DNA of 54,635 nucleotides from an uncultured Acetatifactor sp. (GTDB taxonomy: Bacteria > Bacillota > Clostridia > Lachnospirales > Lachnospiraceae): the NCBI GenBank assembly GCA_910577665.1, contig CAJTOJ010000026.1:1-54635 (forward strand), written 5' to 3'. The notes under the pieces were generated by a model. That model saw only the letters and a program-made list of their open reading frames with translations. It did no database searches and was not told the DNA's origin. A program made the translations under genes and the position numbers. Positions 22,367 to 31,044 of this stretch are shown in pieces. Each line of letters starts with the position of its first letter. The first letter of the stretch is position 1.

Positions 22367-24250
22367 ATGAATAAAAAGCAGAGAAAAATGTTGATACGCA
22401 TTCTGACAACAGTGGTAGTGCTGGTGGTGCTGGCAGTGGCTCCTGTCACAGGAATCCTGCAGTTTGTACTGTATCTGCTGGCATACCTGGTGATAGGGTA
22501 TGATATTTTGGGAAAAGCCGGAAGAGGTATTCTGAACAGACGGGTTTTTGATGAGAATTTCCTGATGGCAGTTGCTACCCTTGGGGCATTTGCCCTTGCA
22601 ATCTATAATCGAAGCGGGGACTATGTGGAGGCGATTGCCGTAATGTGGTTTTACCAGGTGGGGGAGCTGTTCCAGAGCTATGCGGTAGGTAAGAGCCGCA
22701 GGAACATCAGCGCATTGATGGATATCAGACCGGACTATGCCAACCTGGAGTGTGAAGGCCGTCTTACAAAAGTGGATCCGGAAGAAGTGGAGATCGGCAG
22801 TGTGATTGTGGTCCAGCCAGGGGAGAAGGTTCCCATTGACGGTGTGATCCTGGAAGGGGTTTCCAGCATGAACACCAGTGCCTTGACTGGCGAGAGCCTG
22901 CCCCGGGATGTAAAAGAAGGGGATGAAGTCATCAGTGGCTGTATCAACATGACAGGGGTATTGCGGATCAGGACAAGGAAGGAATTTGGCGAATCCACAG
23001 TATCCAAGATCCTGGAACTGGTGGAGAATTCCAGCTCCCGCAAGTCCAGATCCGAAGATTTTATTGCTAAATTTGCACGGGTATATACCCCGGCAGTCTG
23101 CTATGGGGCGCTGGCCCTGGCTTTTGTGCCTCCGGTGGTGGGGCTGCTTCTGGGAACAGGGGCCCAATGGGGGACATGGGTTTACAGGGCCTTGACATTT
23201 TTGGTGATCAGCTGTCCCTGTGCATTGGTGATCAGCATTCCGTTAAGTTTTTTCGCCGGGATAGGTGGCGCCAGCAGGGAAGGCGTGCTGATCAAAGGAT
23301 CCAACTATATGGAAACCCTGTCCCAGGTCGGGTGTGTCGTATTTGACAAGACTGGTACCTTGACACAGGGTGTTTTTGAGGTGAGTGGTGTCCATCACAA
23401 TATAATGGAGGAGGCAAAGCTGCTGGAATATGCAGCGCTGGCAGAATGTGCGTCCTCCCATCCTATCAGCAAGAGCCTGCAGAAAGCCTACGGCGGGGAG
23501 ATTGACAGAAGCCGTGTAACCATGATAGAAGAGATCAGCGGCCATGGCATACTGGCGAAGGTGGATGGTATACCGGTAGCGGCTGGCAACACCAGGCTGA
23601 TGGAGAAGCTGGGGATCCCCTTCCGGGAATGTCACACCACGGGCACGATCATCCACATGGCAGTTGATGGTACTTATGCAGGGCATATTGTAATCTCAGA
23701 CATCATAAAGCCCGGATCCCGGGATGCCATATCCGAATTGAAGAAGGCAGGAGTGAAGAAAACGGTGATGCTGACCGGAGATACAAAAAAGGTTGCAGCA
23801 CAGGTGGCTTCGGAACTGGATGTGGACCAGGTGTACAGTGACCTCCTTCCTGCAGACAAGGTGTCCAAGGTTGAAGAACTGCTGGCTGTGCAGCAGAAGA
23901 GACAAAAGCTGGCCTTTGTGGGGGATGGCATCAATGATGCCCCGGTGCTTACCCGTGCGGATATCGGTATTGCCATGGGGGCCATGGGCTCAGATGCAGC
24001 CATTGAAGCAGCTGATGTTGTCCTTATGGATGACGATCCCATGCAGATTGCAAAAGCCATTCGTATATCCCGGAAATGTATCCGGATTGTGTATCAGAAT
24101 ATTGTGTTTGCCCTGGTGATCAAATTTGGCTGTCTTGGTCTGGGTGCTATAGGAATTGCCAATATGTGGTTTGCCATCTTTGCAGATGTGGGTGTGATGA
24201 TCATAGCAGTTCTTAACGCCATCCGCGCACTGCGGGTACACAGACTTTAG
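22367..24250 (+). CDS. Heavy-metal P1B-type ATPase (Zn/Cd/Pb type)
   Basis: 627 residues, integral membrane pump expelling divalent metal, driven by ATP. Key motifs: SCPCALVIS (the metal-binding CPC of a transmembrane helix), DKTGTLTQG (phosphorylated Asp), SALTGESLP, a SHPI motif in the nucleotide domain, MLTGDTKK and VGDGINDAP. CPC with ZntA/CadA-like surroundings points to Zn/Cd/Pb rather than copper. No metal-binding domain is fused to its N-terminus; the HMA gene just upstream supplies one. Start 22367 (MNKKQRK) follows a GGAGGAACAGGGAG region. A strong terminator follows. Confidence 0.92.
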   Translation: MNKKQRKMLIRILTTVVVLVVLAVAPVTGILQFVLYLLAYLVIGYDILGKAGRGILNRRVFDENFLMAVATLGAFALAIYNRSGDYVEAIAVMWFYQVGELFQSYAVGKSRRNISALMDIRPDYANLECEGRLTKVDPEEVEIGSVIVVQPGEKVPIDGVILEGVSSMNTSALTGESLPRDVKEGDEVISGCINMTGVLRIRTRKEFGESTVSKILELVENSSSRKSRSEDFIAKFARVYTPAVCYGALALAFVPPVVGLLLGTGAQWGTWVYRALTFLVISCPCALVISIPLSFFAGIGGASREGVLIKGSNYMETLSQVGCVVFDKTGTLTQGVFEVSGVHHNIMEEAKLLEYAALAECASSHPISKSLQKAYGGEIDRSRVTMIEEISGHGILAKVDGIPVAAGNTRLMEKLGIPFRECHTTGTIIHMAVDGTYAGHIVISDIIKPGSRDAISELKKAGVKKTVMLTGDTKKVAAQVASELDVDQVYSDLLPADKVSKVEELLAVQQKRQKLAFVGDGINDAPVLTRADIGIAMGAMGSDAAIEAADVVLMDDDPMQIAKAIRISRKCIRIVYQNIVFALVIKFGCLGLGAIGIANMWFAIFADVGVMIIAVLNAIRALRVHRL

Positions 24251-24346
24251 AGGGGATAATCCTGGCATTACAAAGACAGGTAGGGAAGCCGGATCCCGGG
24301 ACAGATTTGTTCTGGGAAGAGTCTTGGGTAGAGGACATTCTCAAGT

Positions 24347-24388
24347 CTGCTACCTGTCCTGGGCTGGTCCGGCCAGGACAGGTAGCAG
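24347..24388. terminator. Very strong intrinsic terminator
   Basis: CTGCTACCTGTCCTGG pairs perfectly with CCAGGACAGGTAGCAG around a GCTGGTCCGG loop. It lies between the convergent ATPase and chemoreceptor genes. Confidence 0.85.
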
Positions 24389-24408
24389 GTAGATAAGGTT
24401 TTGGTTCT

Positions 24409-26145
24409 TTATAGTCTGGTGAAGATGGCGGTTTCTTCCCGGAGATTTTCCGTGATTTCCTGGTTTTCGCCCATACGTCCGCTGATTTTGTCAATGTCGT
24501 CCACCAGACGCCTTGTGCCTTCCGAGGCATGGGATACCCCGTCTACGCCGCCGTCAATGGCAGTCACAATGGCATTGACGGCCAGGGCGATCCCGTCTAC
24601 TTCATTTTTCAAGGCATCTGTTTTGCTTTTGAACTCTTTCATCACACGCTCCACATAGGTGGAGTCTTCCCGGTAACGGATCCCGCCATCCACGAATTTT
24701 CGAAATTCCGTAAGAATGGAGCCATTGATATACTCCACTATGCCATTGGCATTTTCTGCCAGGTTGTGTACAGCATGGATGACATTCTCATTGATTTTCT
24801 GGATACGGCCAGCGGCATCCCGGCTGGAGTCTGCCAGCTGGCGGATTTCTTCGGCCACCACCATGAATCCTCTGCCAACCTCCCCGGCCCTGGCAGCTTC
24901 AATGGAGGCATTCAGAGCCAGCAGGTTGGTGCTGCTGGAGATGTCCAGAATGTCATTTGTAAGCATATTGACCTGATCCACACTTTTGGATTCTTCGATG
25001 GATTCTGTCAGTACGTGCATGATCTCGTGGATCCGCCGCTCAGTCTCCTTCATGCTGTATTCGGCATCCCTCTCCAGGCGTTCTGCCTGGCTTTTCATTT
25101 CTACGGAATAAGTATCCATGGCAGAGGATCTCTCCGCCATGTGGTTGACTTCCCGCTGGATGGATTCCACGCTCTGGTTGATCCTACCAGTGGAACCGGA
25201 GATCTCCTGCATGGTGGCAGACAGCTCCTGGGTCATGGCGGACAGGTCGGAGACATTATCATTGGACATTCTGACACTGTCCAGTACTTCGCTGACCACT
25301 GTATCCATACGCCGGGAACTTAGGGTGATCATCCGCAGGATCTGCTGGAGCTTATCCATGAAAGTGTTGATCCCGCTGCCAAGGGCGGAGATTTCATCGT
25401 CATAGGTGAAGGAGATTCTTCTGGTCAGATCTCCTTCCCGTCTGTCAATACAGGCAATGATATCCTTGATGTCCTTCTGGGCCCTGGAGACCGGACGGAT
25501 TACACGGATCAGTACAATGGCCAGTGCACCAGTCATGGCGGCCAGGCTGACACAGATGGTGATGGTATTGCCGATGATGGACTGCCTGTACACGATACCC
25601 AGTTGTACCCGGGCATCTTCCGCCTGGGCGCTGATCTCTTCCTTCAGCGCACCCAGATCTGTCTGCATGGCTTCCCCGGCCCGGGCCACCTGGTCATTGG
25701 CCCAGGCGTAAGCCTGGGCTGTTTTGCTGTCTGCACTACAGGCCACCAGATGTACAATGGCACGTTTCAATTCCTCATAATGTAACAATAGACTTTCATA
25801 AGTGGGCAGGGTATCCTCCGTCACATAAGTCCTGTAGGCTGCAAGCCGGTGGTCCAGCGCTGCCTCCTGTGTCTTGATCTGTTCCACAACCTGGATCATG
25901 GTGTCAAAATCCGTGGCAATGATGTGGGACAGTGCTTTGTTGTGGATCTCCTGGGCCATATTCTGCATGACGGCCAGCTCCTGCAGATCAGGCAGCAGGC
26001 CATCTGCTATGGCTGAGGCATTGGCATTTACATTCTGGATATTCCGGATAGCGGTGAGATTGGAAAGGATAGACACGATCCCCAACGCCAGGACAGGGAG
26101 CATGATCAAAAATTTGATGCCCATACTATGTTTTTGTGGTTTCAT
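24409..26145 (-). CDS. Methyl-accepting chemotaxis protein
   Basis: 578 residues, inner-membrane chemoreceptor passing signals to CheW/CheA. Two membrane spans (IKFLIMLPVLALGIVSIL near the start and a second at ~190-215) bracket a ~150-residue external four-helix-type sensor domain. HAMP follows (IRPVSRAQKDIKDII). The signalling tip is LLALNASIEAARAGEVGRGF, with VVAEEIRQLA (around residue 424). Its ribosome site (AGGGGG) overlaps the stop of the upstream sugar-binding-type lipoprotein, 13 bases away, so the two are translated together and may form one sensory unit. No che gene is in the window. Confidence 0.93.
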   Translation of the reverse strand: MKPQKHSMGIKFLIMLPVLALGIVSILSNLTAIRNIQNVNANASAIADGLLPDLQELAVMQNMAQEIHNKALSHIIATDFDTMIQVVEQIKTQEAALDHRLAAYRTYVTEDTLPTYESLLLHYEELKRAIVHLVACSADSKTAQAYAWANDQVARAGEAMQTDLGALKEEISAQAEDARVQLGIVYRQSIIGNTITICVSLAAMTGALAIVLIRVIRPVSRAQKDIKDIIACIDRREGDLTRRISFTYDDEISALGSGINTFMDKLQQILRMITLSSRRMDTVVSEVLDSVRMSNDNVSDLSAMTQELSATMQEISGSTGRINQSVESIQREVNHMAERSSAMDTYSVEMKSQAERLERDAEYSMKETERRIHEIMHVLTESIEESKSVDQVNMLTNDILDISSSTNLLALNASIEAARAGEVGRGFMVVAEEIRQLADSSRDAAGRIQKINENVIHAVHNLAENANGIVEYINGSILTEFRKFVDGGIRYREDSTYVERVMKEFKSKTDALKNEVDGIALAVNAIVTAIDGGVDGVSHASEGTRRLVDDIDKISGRMGENQEITENLREETAIFTRL

Positions 26146-26158
26146 CTGACAATCCCCC

Positions 26159-27472
26159 CTAGTGATAAGATAAAGTGATTCCCTGGACCATGGTATCCAG
26201 AAGATCCTGAAGGCTGGTGTTCTGGGGATTTCCCTCTCCCATAGTCTGTCCAAAGATCTGGACAGGCTCCCAGAAAGTACCTCCTACCCGCTGTAAGCTG
26301 GCAGATTCGGACTGGGCAAGAATGGCCTGGATGGCCGGGGATGCTGCCACCTGGGGAGAACCTGCAGCGCGGATGTTGGAAGGCCCCTGTCCCCGCATCT
26401 GGAAACGGAGGGTCTGGTTCTCCTCATTGGTGATCCATGCGGCAAGCTTTCCGGCCCAGTCCGGGTGATCGGAATAGGCATTGACCCCGATCATTTTATA
26501 GCCGGCAAAGGAGGACATCTGTATTTGTCTGCCTGCACAGGTATAGGTAGGCAATTTGGCGGCGCCGTAATCGGAACCCCATGCCTGTTCCACGGTGTTG
26601 GCATTCCAGACACCAGAGACGCCTGCTATGACAGTGCCGTCCAATACCCCTGCCACAAAACCTTCATCTGTTGTGCTGGCAAAGGCCGGATTGGCCGAGA
26701 TATCCAGTAATGCCCTGGCCACATCCGTTCCCTTGATGGTGGTATCTGTGGCATTCCAGTTACAGTAATTTGACACACCGTCATCGTTCATGCCAAGCTC
26801 CAGCCCGGTCTCCCCGAAGAAAGAGTAGAGATACCAGCCGGAGGTCCAGTCCATGGTCACCAGTTTCTGGGCGATGGCGGCTTTTTCCAGGATGGTATCC
26901 AGGGATTTCACATCTGCTTCGCTGAAATAGGCTTTGTTATAATATAGGAAATAGCCGTTGTCCGCTGTCATGGGATAGGCATACAAGGTATCATGTATGG
27001 AGGAAGCCTGCCAGGCACCCTCGATATTGTCAGCCCGGATCCCGGAATCGTCCGCTACCCTGTCCAGGATACCGGCAGCTACCAGAACCCGCAGCTGGTC
27101 ATCTGCAAAGGCAAACACATCAGCTCCGTTTTCAGGATCCGCCAGAAGGGCGTCCTTGCAGGAAGATTCACTCACATATTCCAGGGTAATGTCGAAACTG
27201 GCTTCTCTGGCATATTCCTGCTTGAAGTCTTCTATGATCCGGGTAAGCAGTGCCCCGTCTTCTTCGGCACCCCACAGGGTAAGGGCCACGGTGCCATTGT
27301 CCTGGTCTGCAAGGATACCTGCATTTGCAGGATTGTCATCCTGGCTTGTGGGACTGTTTGCTCTGGTGGCATCTGCACCCGGTGTGGCATTGGTCATAGG
27401 GGCGCTGCAACCTGTAAACAGGCTGGAGGCTGTGAGCAAACCAGATAGAAAAACAGACGTTTTTTTTCTCAT
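26159..27472 (-). CDS. Extracellular solute-binding lipoprotein (family 1-like), coupled to a chemoreceptor
   Basis: 437 residues, exported lipoprotein with signal MRKKTSVFLSGLL and lipobox LFTGC, then a Thr/Ala/Asn-rich linker. The body is a maltose/oligosaccharide-type binding fold: VALTLWGAEEDGALL, ADVFAFADDQLRVLV, YAYPMTADNGYFLYYNK and a Trp/Tyr-rich cleft (TMDWTSGWYLYSFFGETG). Ligand unknown. AAGGAG lies 9 bases before the ATG. There is no permease next to it; the next gene is the chemoreceptor. This suggests that it presents ligand to the receptor, as maltose-binding protein does to Tar, rather than to an importer. Confidence 0.88.
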   Translation of the reverse strand: MRKKTSVFLSGLLTASSLFTGCSAPMTNATPGADATRANSPTSQDDNPANAGILADQDNGTVALTLWGAEEDGALLTRIIEDFKQEYAREASFDITLEYVSESSCKDALLADPENGADVFAFADDQLRVLVAAGILDRVADDSGIRADNIEGAWQASSIHDTLYAYPMTADNGYFLYYNKAYFSEADVKSLDTILEKAAIAQKLVTMDWTSGWYLYSFFGETGLELGMNDDGVSNYCNWNATDTTIKGTDVARALLDISANPAFASTTDEGFVAGVLDGTVIAGVSGVWNANTVEQAWGSDYGAAKLPTYTCAGRQIQMSSFAGYKMIGVNAYSDHPDWAGKLAAWITNEENQTLRFQMRGQGPSNIRAAGSPQVAASPAIQAILAQSESASLQRVGGTFWEPVQIFGQTMGEGNPQNTSLQDLLDTMVQGITLSYH

Positions 27473-27601
27473 AACTGTATACTCCTTACAAATGCAGGAT
27501 CTGTTCCTGCCAGAATGTATTATACCAAAAAAATCATTGGAAGGGAAGAGGCTGCCTTCCTGTCTTTTGGGGGCAAAATGCCATACCTTGTGTAATACAT
27601 A

Positions 27602-27630
27602 TTGTTTTTGGGGCAATATATCAGTACAAT
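27602..27630 (+). promoter_or_regulatory. Sigma-A promoter for the LytTR/GHKL operon
   Basis: TTGTTT at 27602-27607, a 17-base spacer and TACAAT at 27625-27630. Confidence 0.65.
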
Positions 27631-27700
27631 GTAAGTATGCAGAAGCTTTGGAAGAACCCAGGGCAGGACTGTGGGACAAAAACAGTCAAAAGGGGTAGAC

Positions 27701-28420
27701 ATGATTAGGATAGCGGTGTGTGATGACGATGAGAGGACCAGGGAGGAAACCCTGGCGCTGCTTAGGGATTACAGGAACGTTTCCCTGGAGGCGGAAGGAT
27801 ATTCCGGCGGCGAGGCGTTGCTGGAAGCAGGGAAAACATATGATATTCTGCTTCTGGACATTGACATGGACGGAATGGATGGTATCGAGACAGCCAGACG
27901 GATCCGGGAGGCGGACCGGGAGGTAAAGCTGATATATGTTACCAACTACAGCGATTATATGATGTTTGCATTTGCGGTACATGCCTTTGCCTATCTGCTG
28001 AAGCCTCTTGGAAAAAAGGAGCTGTATGCCCAGCTGGACGAGGTGCTGCGTTACAGCAGCCCCAGGCCGGAGTCAGACCTGGAATTTGTGACCAGGGAGG
28101 GAGTCCTGCGGATGCAACCATCCCGGATCCTGTATTTCGAATACCTGGACAGATGGGTGTTGCTGCATACCACAGACGGGGTATGGCACCTAAAGCGGCA
28201 GATTGCGGAAGTGGCCAGGGAGATGGCGCCGTTTGGCTTTGCTGTGCCACACAAGAGCTTTGTGGTGAACCTGTACGCGGTACGTCAGATCAAGGGGTAT
28301 GAGGTCAGTCTGACAGACGGACAGCACATTCCTTTATCCCAGAAGAAGTCTGCTGCTTTCCGCAGGGCCATGAATGAATACCTGGCAGGAGAGGGGGGAC
28401 GGGCAGTATGGCATTTCTGA
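27701..28420 (+). CDS. LytTR-family response regulator
   Basis: 239 residues, cytoplasmic. The receiver domain (~1-120) has the acidic pocket CDDD (residues 7-10), the phosphorylation Asp53 in LLLDIDMDG, Thr in YVTNYS and Lys in LLKPLGKKEL. The LytTR DNA-binding domain (~130-235) shows ILYFEYLDRWVLLHTTDG and PHKSFVVNLYAVRQIKGYEV. Members bind paired direct repeats and often control peptide-based signalling. Start 27701 (MIRIAVCDDD) follows AGGGG. It overlaps the kinase gene by 13 bases. Confidence 0.94.
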   Translation: MIRIAVCDDDERTREETLALLRDYRNVSLEAEGYSGGEALLEAGKTYDILLLDIDMDGMDGIETARRIREADREVKLIYVTNYSDYMMFAFAVHAFAYLLKPLGKKELYAQLDEVLRYSSPRPESDLEFVTREGVLRMQPSRILYFEYLDRWVLLHTTDGVWHLKRQIAEVAREMAPFGFAVPHKSFVVNLYAVRQIKGYEVSLTDGQHIPLSQKKSAAFRRAMNEYLAGEGGRAVWHF

Positions 28421-29709
28421 TTTACTTTGTCCTGCCTTTTGGAGGGAGTCTGCTGCTGCAGGGGGCCATGTTCTACGGCGCTTACAGGATTGCAGGGCGT
28501 CCACGGCCTACCCTTAGGGGAGTGGGGATCGCGGTAGTGTTTACCCTGGCCAGCATATGTTTTTCCATGCTGGGAAACACCTGGGTGAATCTTTTCTTTG
28601 CCGTCATCCTGTTTCCTTTTGTGGCCAGGTGGGTATTCCAGGCATCCAGAGGGGTGCTGGTGCCTTATCTGATTCAGTCTGTGGCAGTTTTCCTGGCGGA
28701 TGCAGTTGTGGTTTCCTGTATGCAATATCTGTATGTGACAGGAATCCTGTACCTGAACGCGGCAGAACTGGGCTATATCCTGCAGGTGTCCTGCGCCAGG
28801 ATGACGGAGCTGATGGTGATCCTGCTGATATCCCTGGCGGCGGAAAAACGTATGGAAGGGCATGTGTCAGTACATCAGGTGTTGTTGTCCGTGCTGCTGC
28901 CGGTGTTTTCCATTTTCAATTTGTATGTTATGATGTATCTGTTACAGATCTTTTTTACCCTGGCGGGCATGAGTCTGTTTCTGTTGAACCTGGGAATGCT
29001 CATCGGGCTGAATATCTATTTCTGTCTGCTGGTGGATACCATGAGTAAGAACCACAGGCTGGAGATGGAGCGGAATCTCTACAGGCAGCAGGCTGTGCAG
29101 TACCAGTATTACAAGCAGCAGGAGGAGAAATACGAGGCTTCCAGGAAACTGATTCATGATATCCGCAACCATATCCAGGCCATGGAGTCTCTCTACAGCA
29201 GGGAGAAAGCCATGGAGGCGGCCGGTTATGCAGGGGATATCCACAGGATGCTGAATCAGTTCGGGCAGAAATACTATACCTCGGAGAAACTGCTGAATCT
29301 CATCTTGAACGACAAGGCAGATGCCATGCAGCGGGCAGGTGTTAGGGAAGATATCAAGGTGGGGGAGCTTTCCCTGGACTTCATGGAGAGCACGGATGTG
29401 ACAGCTCTCTTCGCCAATCTGCTGGACAATGCCATTGCAGCTGCCACTGGAAGCAGGGGGAAGTATGTGCGGCTGCGGGTGGGGGAGGCCAGACAGTTTG
29501 TGTCCGTTGTGGTGGAGAATGGCTGTGACAGCAGGCCTCTGCCCAGAGACGGTGCTTTCCGCTCCCGCAAGCCGGGACATGAGGGCCTGGGTCTGGAGAT
29601 CATACAGCGGACAGTGGCCCGGTATGGAGGGGATGTGTCCTTTGAGTGGCGGGAGGGTGTGTTCTATACCAGGGTGCTTTTGGGGAATTGTAAGGTGGAT
29701 GGTTTATGA
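28408..29709 (+). CDS. GHKL-domain sensor histidine kinase (AgrC-like)
   Basis: 433 residues. An N-terminal domain with about six hydrophobic spans (~1-215) resembles AgrC/NatK-type sensors that recognise peptides or membrane signals. A coiled linker (RNLYRQQAVQYQYYKQQEEKYEASR) leads to the H-box IHDIRNHIQAM with the phospho-accepting His. The N box is LFANLLDNAIAAA and the G box GHEGLGLEIIQRT. It is a partner of the LytTR regulator; the overlap of 13 bases suggests translational coupling. A GHKL-type kinase with an external-peptide ligand is inference from the family. Confidence 0.92.
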   Translation: MAFLIYFVLPFGGSLLLQGAMFYGAYRIAGRPRPTLRGVGIAVVFTLASICFSMLGNTWVNLFFAVILFPFVARWVFQASRGVLVPYLIQSVAVFLADAVVVSCMQYLYVTGILYLNAAELGYILQVSCARMTELMVILLISLAAEKRMEGHVSVHQVLLSVLLPVFSIFNLYVMMYLLQIFFTLAGMSLFLLNLGMLIGLNIYFCLLVDTMSKNHRLEMERNLYRQQAVQYQYYKQQEEKYEASRKLIHDIRNHIQAMESLYSREKAMEAAGYAGDIHRMLNQFGQKYYTSEKLLNLILNDKADAMQRAGVREDIKVGELSLDFMESTDVTALFANLLDNAIAAATGSRGKYVRLRVGEARQFVSVVVENGCDSRPLPRDGAFRSRKPGHEGLGLEIIQRTVARYGGDVSFEWREGVFYTRVLLGNCKVDGL

Positions 29710-29745
29710 CAATAAAACACAGGTATATGAGGCAGGAGGGATAAG

Positions 29746-30465
29746 ATGTTAGTTGCAAGTCTGTTGACAGGAATTTTCATTTGCTTTGGGGTTCCAGCCG
29801 TGGGTCTGGTGGTCCTGCTTGGCAGACACCAGAAAAAAGGAGTAGGGCTGGCTTTTCTGTGGGGAGCACTGGCATTTTTTGTGAGCCAGGTAGTGATACG
29901 GATTCCCATCCTGCAGATTGTGCTGCCAGGGATGGCCTGGTATGCCGTCCTGCAGATGGATCCCTGGGCTTACGGGCTGTTTCTGGGCTTTACGGCCGGG
30001 CTGTTTGAGGAAGGTGCCAGATGGATTGCCATGAGGTTGCTCCTGAAAGGAAAGACAGAACGTGTCCATGGCCTGGCCTTTGGACTGGGACATGGGGGAA
30101 TCGAGGCAATGCTGCTGGTGGGTATCAATTTCATGGTGATACTTGTGATGGTACTGGCCGGACAGGCATCGCTCTTTCCCCTGGAGGCAGGCGGAGTGTT
30201 CCTGGGCGGGGTGGAGAGGCTTTACGCCATGGCTTTTCATGTGGGGGCTTCCCTGCTGGTGATGCATGGAATCCGCCGGGGCAGGCAGGTGCTGTGGCTG
30301 GGGATCGCCATCCTGCTGCACACTTTGATGGATGCTGCCATTGTGATCCTGGGAAATGCATTCAGTGTAGGCGTGTTGGGCATTGAGCTTTTTGGGGCGG
30401 TTAGTGCTATCTTGACGCTGGCCCTTGGTCTGGGAATGTATGCCAGGGAAAAGAAAGTGGAGTGA
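29746..30465 (+). CDS. YhfC-family intramembrane metalloprotease
   Basis: 239 residues with about seven membrane spans. YhfC proteins belong to the Rce1/CPBP-like glutamic intramembrane protease superfamily. Motif positions: FEEGARW (~residue 88), a glutamate motif; GLGHGGIEAMLL; FHVGASLLV; and LLHTLMDAAIV, which supply the expected Glu and His residues. Substrate unknown. It lies 36 bases after the kinase and 56 before a lipoprotein, all in one orientation. GGAGGG precedes the ATG. A role in processing a peptide signal or lipoprotein is inferred only from this context. Confidence 0.88.
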   Translation: MLVASLLTGIFICFGVPAVGLVVLLGRHQKKGVGLAFLWGALAFFVSQVVIRIPILQIVLPGMAWYAVLQMDPWAYGLFLGFTAGLFEEGARWIAMRLLLKGKTERVHGLAFGLGHGGIEAMLLVGINFMVILVMVLAGQASLFPLEAGGVFLGGVERLYAMAFHVGASLLVMHGIRRGRQVLWLGIAILLHTLMDAAIVILGNAFSVGVLGIELFGAVSAILTLALGLGMYAREKKVE

Positions 30466-30521
30466 GAAAGAGCAGTGAATAAGACAAATACACAAATAGG
30501 AGAGACTGGAGGAAAAAAAAC

Positions 30522-31007
30522 ATGGAAGGAAATCTTGTAATCACAGAGAAAACAAAAGGGGAACTGAACCCGGAAAGACAAAGGCCCATTGTGGGACAGA
30601 AAAGGAGGACTGCCCTGATACTGCCTATTCTGTGTCTGGTCTGCCTGCTGGCAGGCTGTAGTTCCACTAAGCTTGCGGATGTATTTGAGGAGGAGCAGGT
30701 GAAGGCAGCGGCCCAGACAGTGGTGGACAACCTGATTGCCGGGGCGTATGAGGCAGATACCGCCATGATGAGCCAGGCTATGCAGGAAGCCATCTCTGCG
30801 GAAACACTGGCTGCTAACATGGAGATGATGAATGAGAAGACAGGAGCCTTCCGGGAGTATAAGAGTATGGCTGTGGTAGGACAGAAGAGTGCCCAGGGAG
30901 AGGACATGGCTGTGGCAGTGATTGTGGCAGCCTACGAAAAAGGAAACGTGACCTATACGGTGTCTTTCAACAAGGACATGGAAGTGGAAGGACTCTGGAT
31001 GAAATAG
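30522..31007 (+). CDS. DUF3887-like lipoprotein
   Basis: 161 residues. An unusually long, charged cytoplasmic head (residues 1-28, rich in Lys/Arg/Glu) precedes a signal segment (TALILPILCLVCLLAGC) with the lipobox LLAGC. The mature part (~115 residues) resembles DUF3887: VVDNLIAGAYEADTAMMSQAMQEA, then EYKSMAVVGQKSAQG and FNKDMEVEGLWM. Function unknown. GGAGG is ~8 bases before the ATG. It is the last gene of the LytTR-GHKL-YhfC operon, ending at a clean terminator. Confidence 0.8.
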   Translation: MEGNLVITEKTKGELNPERQRPIVGQKRRTALILPILCLVCLLAGCSSTKLADVFEEEQVKAAAQTVVDNLIAGAYEADTAMMSQAMQEAISAETLAANMEMMNEKTGAFREYKSMAVVGQKSAQGEDMAVAVIVAAYEKGNVTYTVSFNKDMEVEGLWMK

Positions 31008-31013
31008 AAAGAC

Positions 31014-31044
31014 CGGGGCATTAGTGCAATGCCCCGATTTTTTT
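31014..31044. terminator. Terminator shared by the DUF3887 operon and the YesN-like gene
   Basis: CGGGGCATT pairs with AATGCCCCG, followed by ATTTTTTT. The stop codon of the converging regulator gene lies in the loop. Confidence 0.88.
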
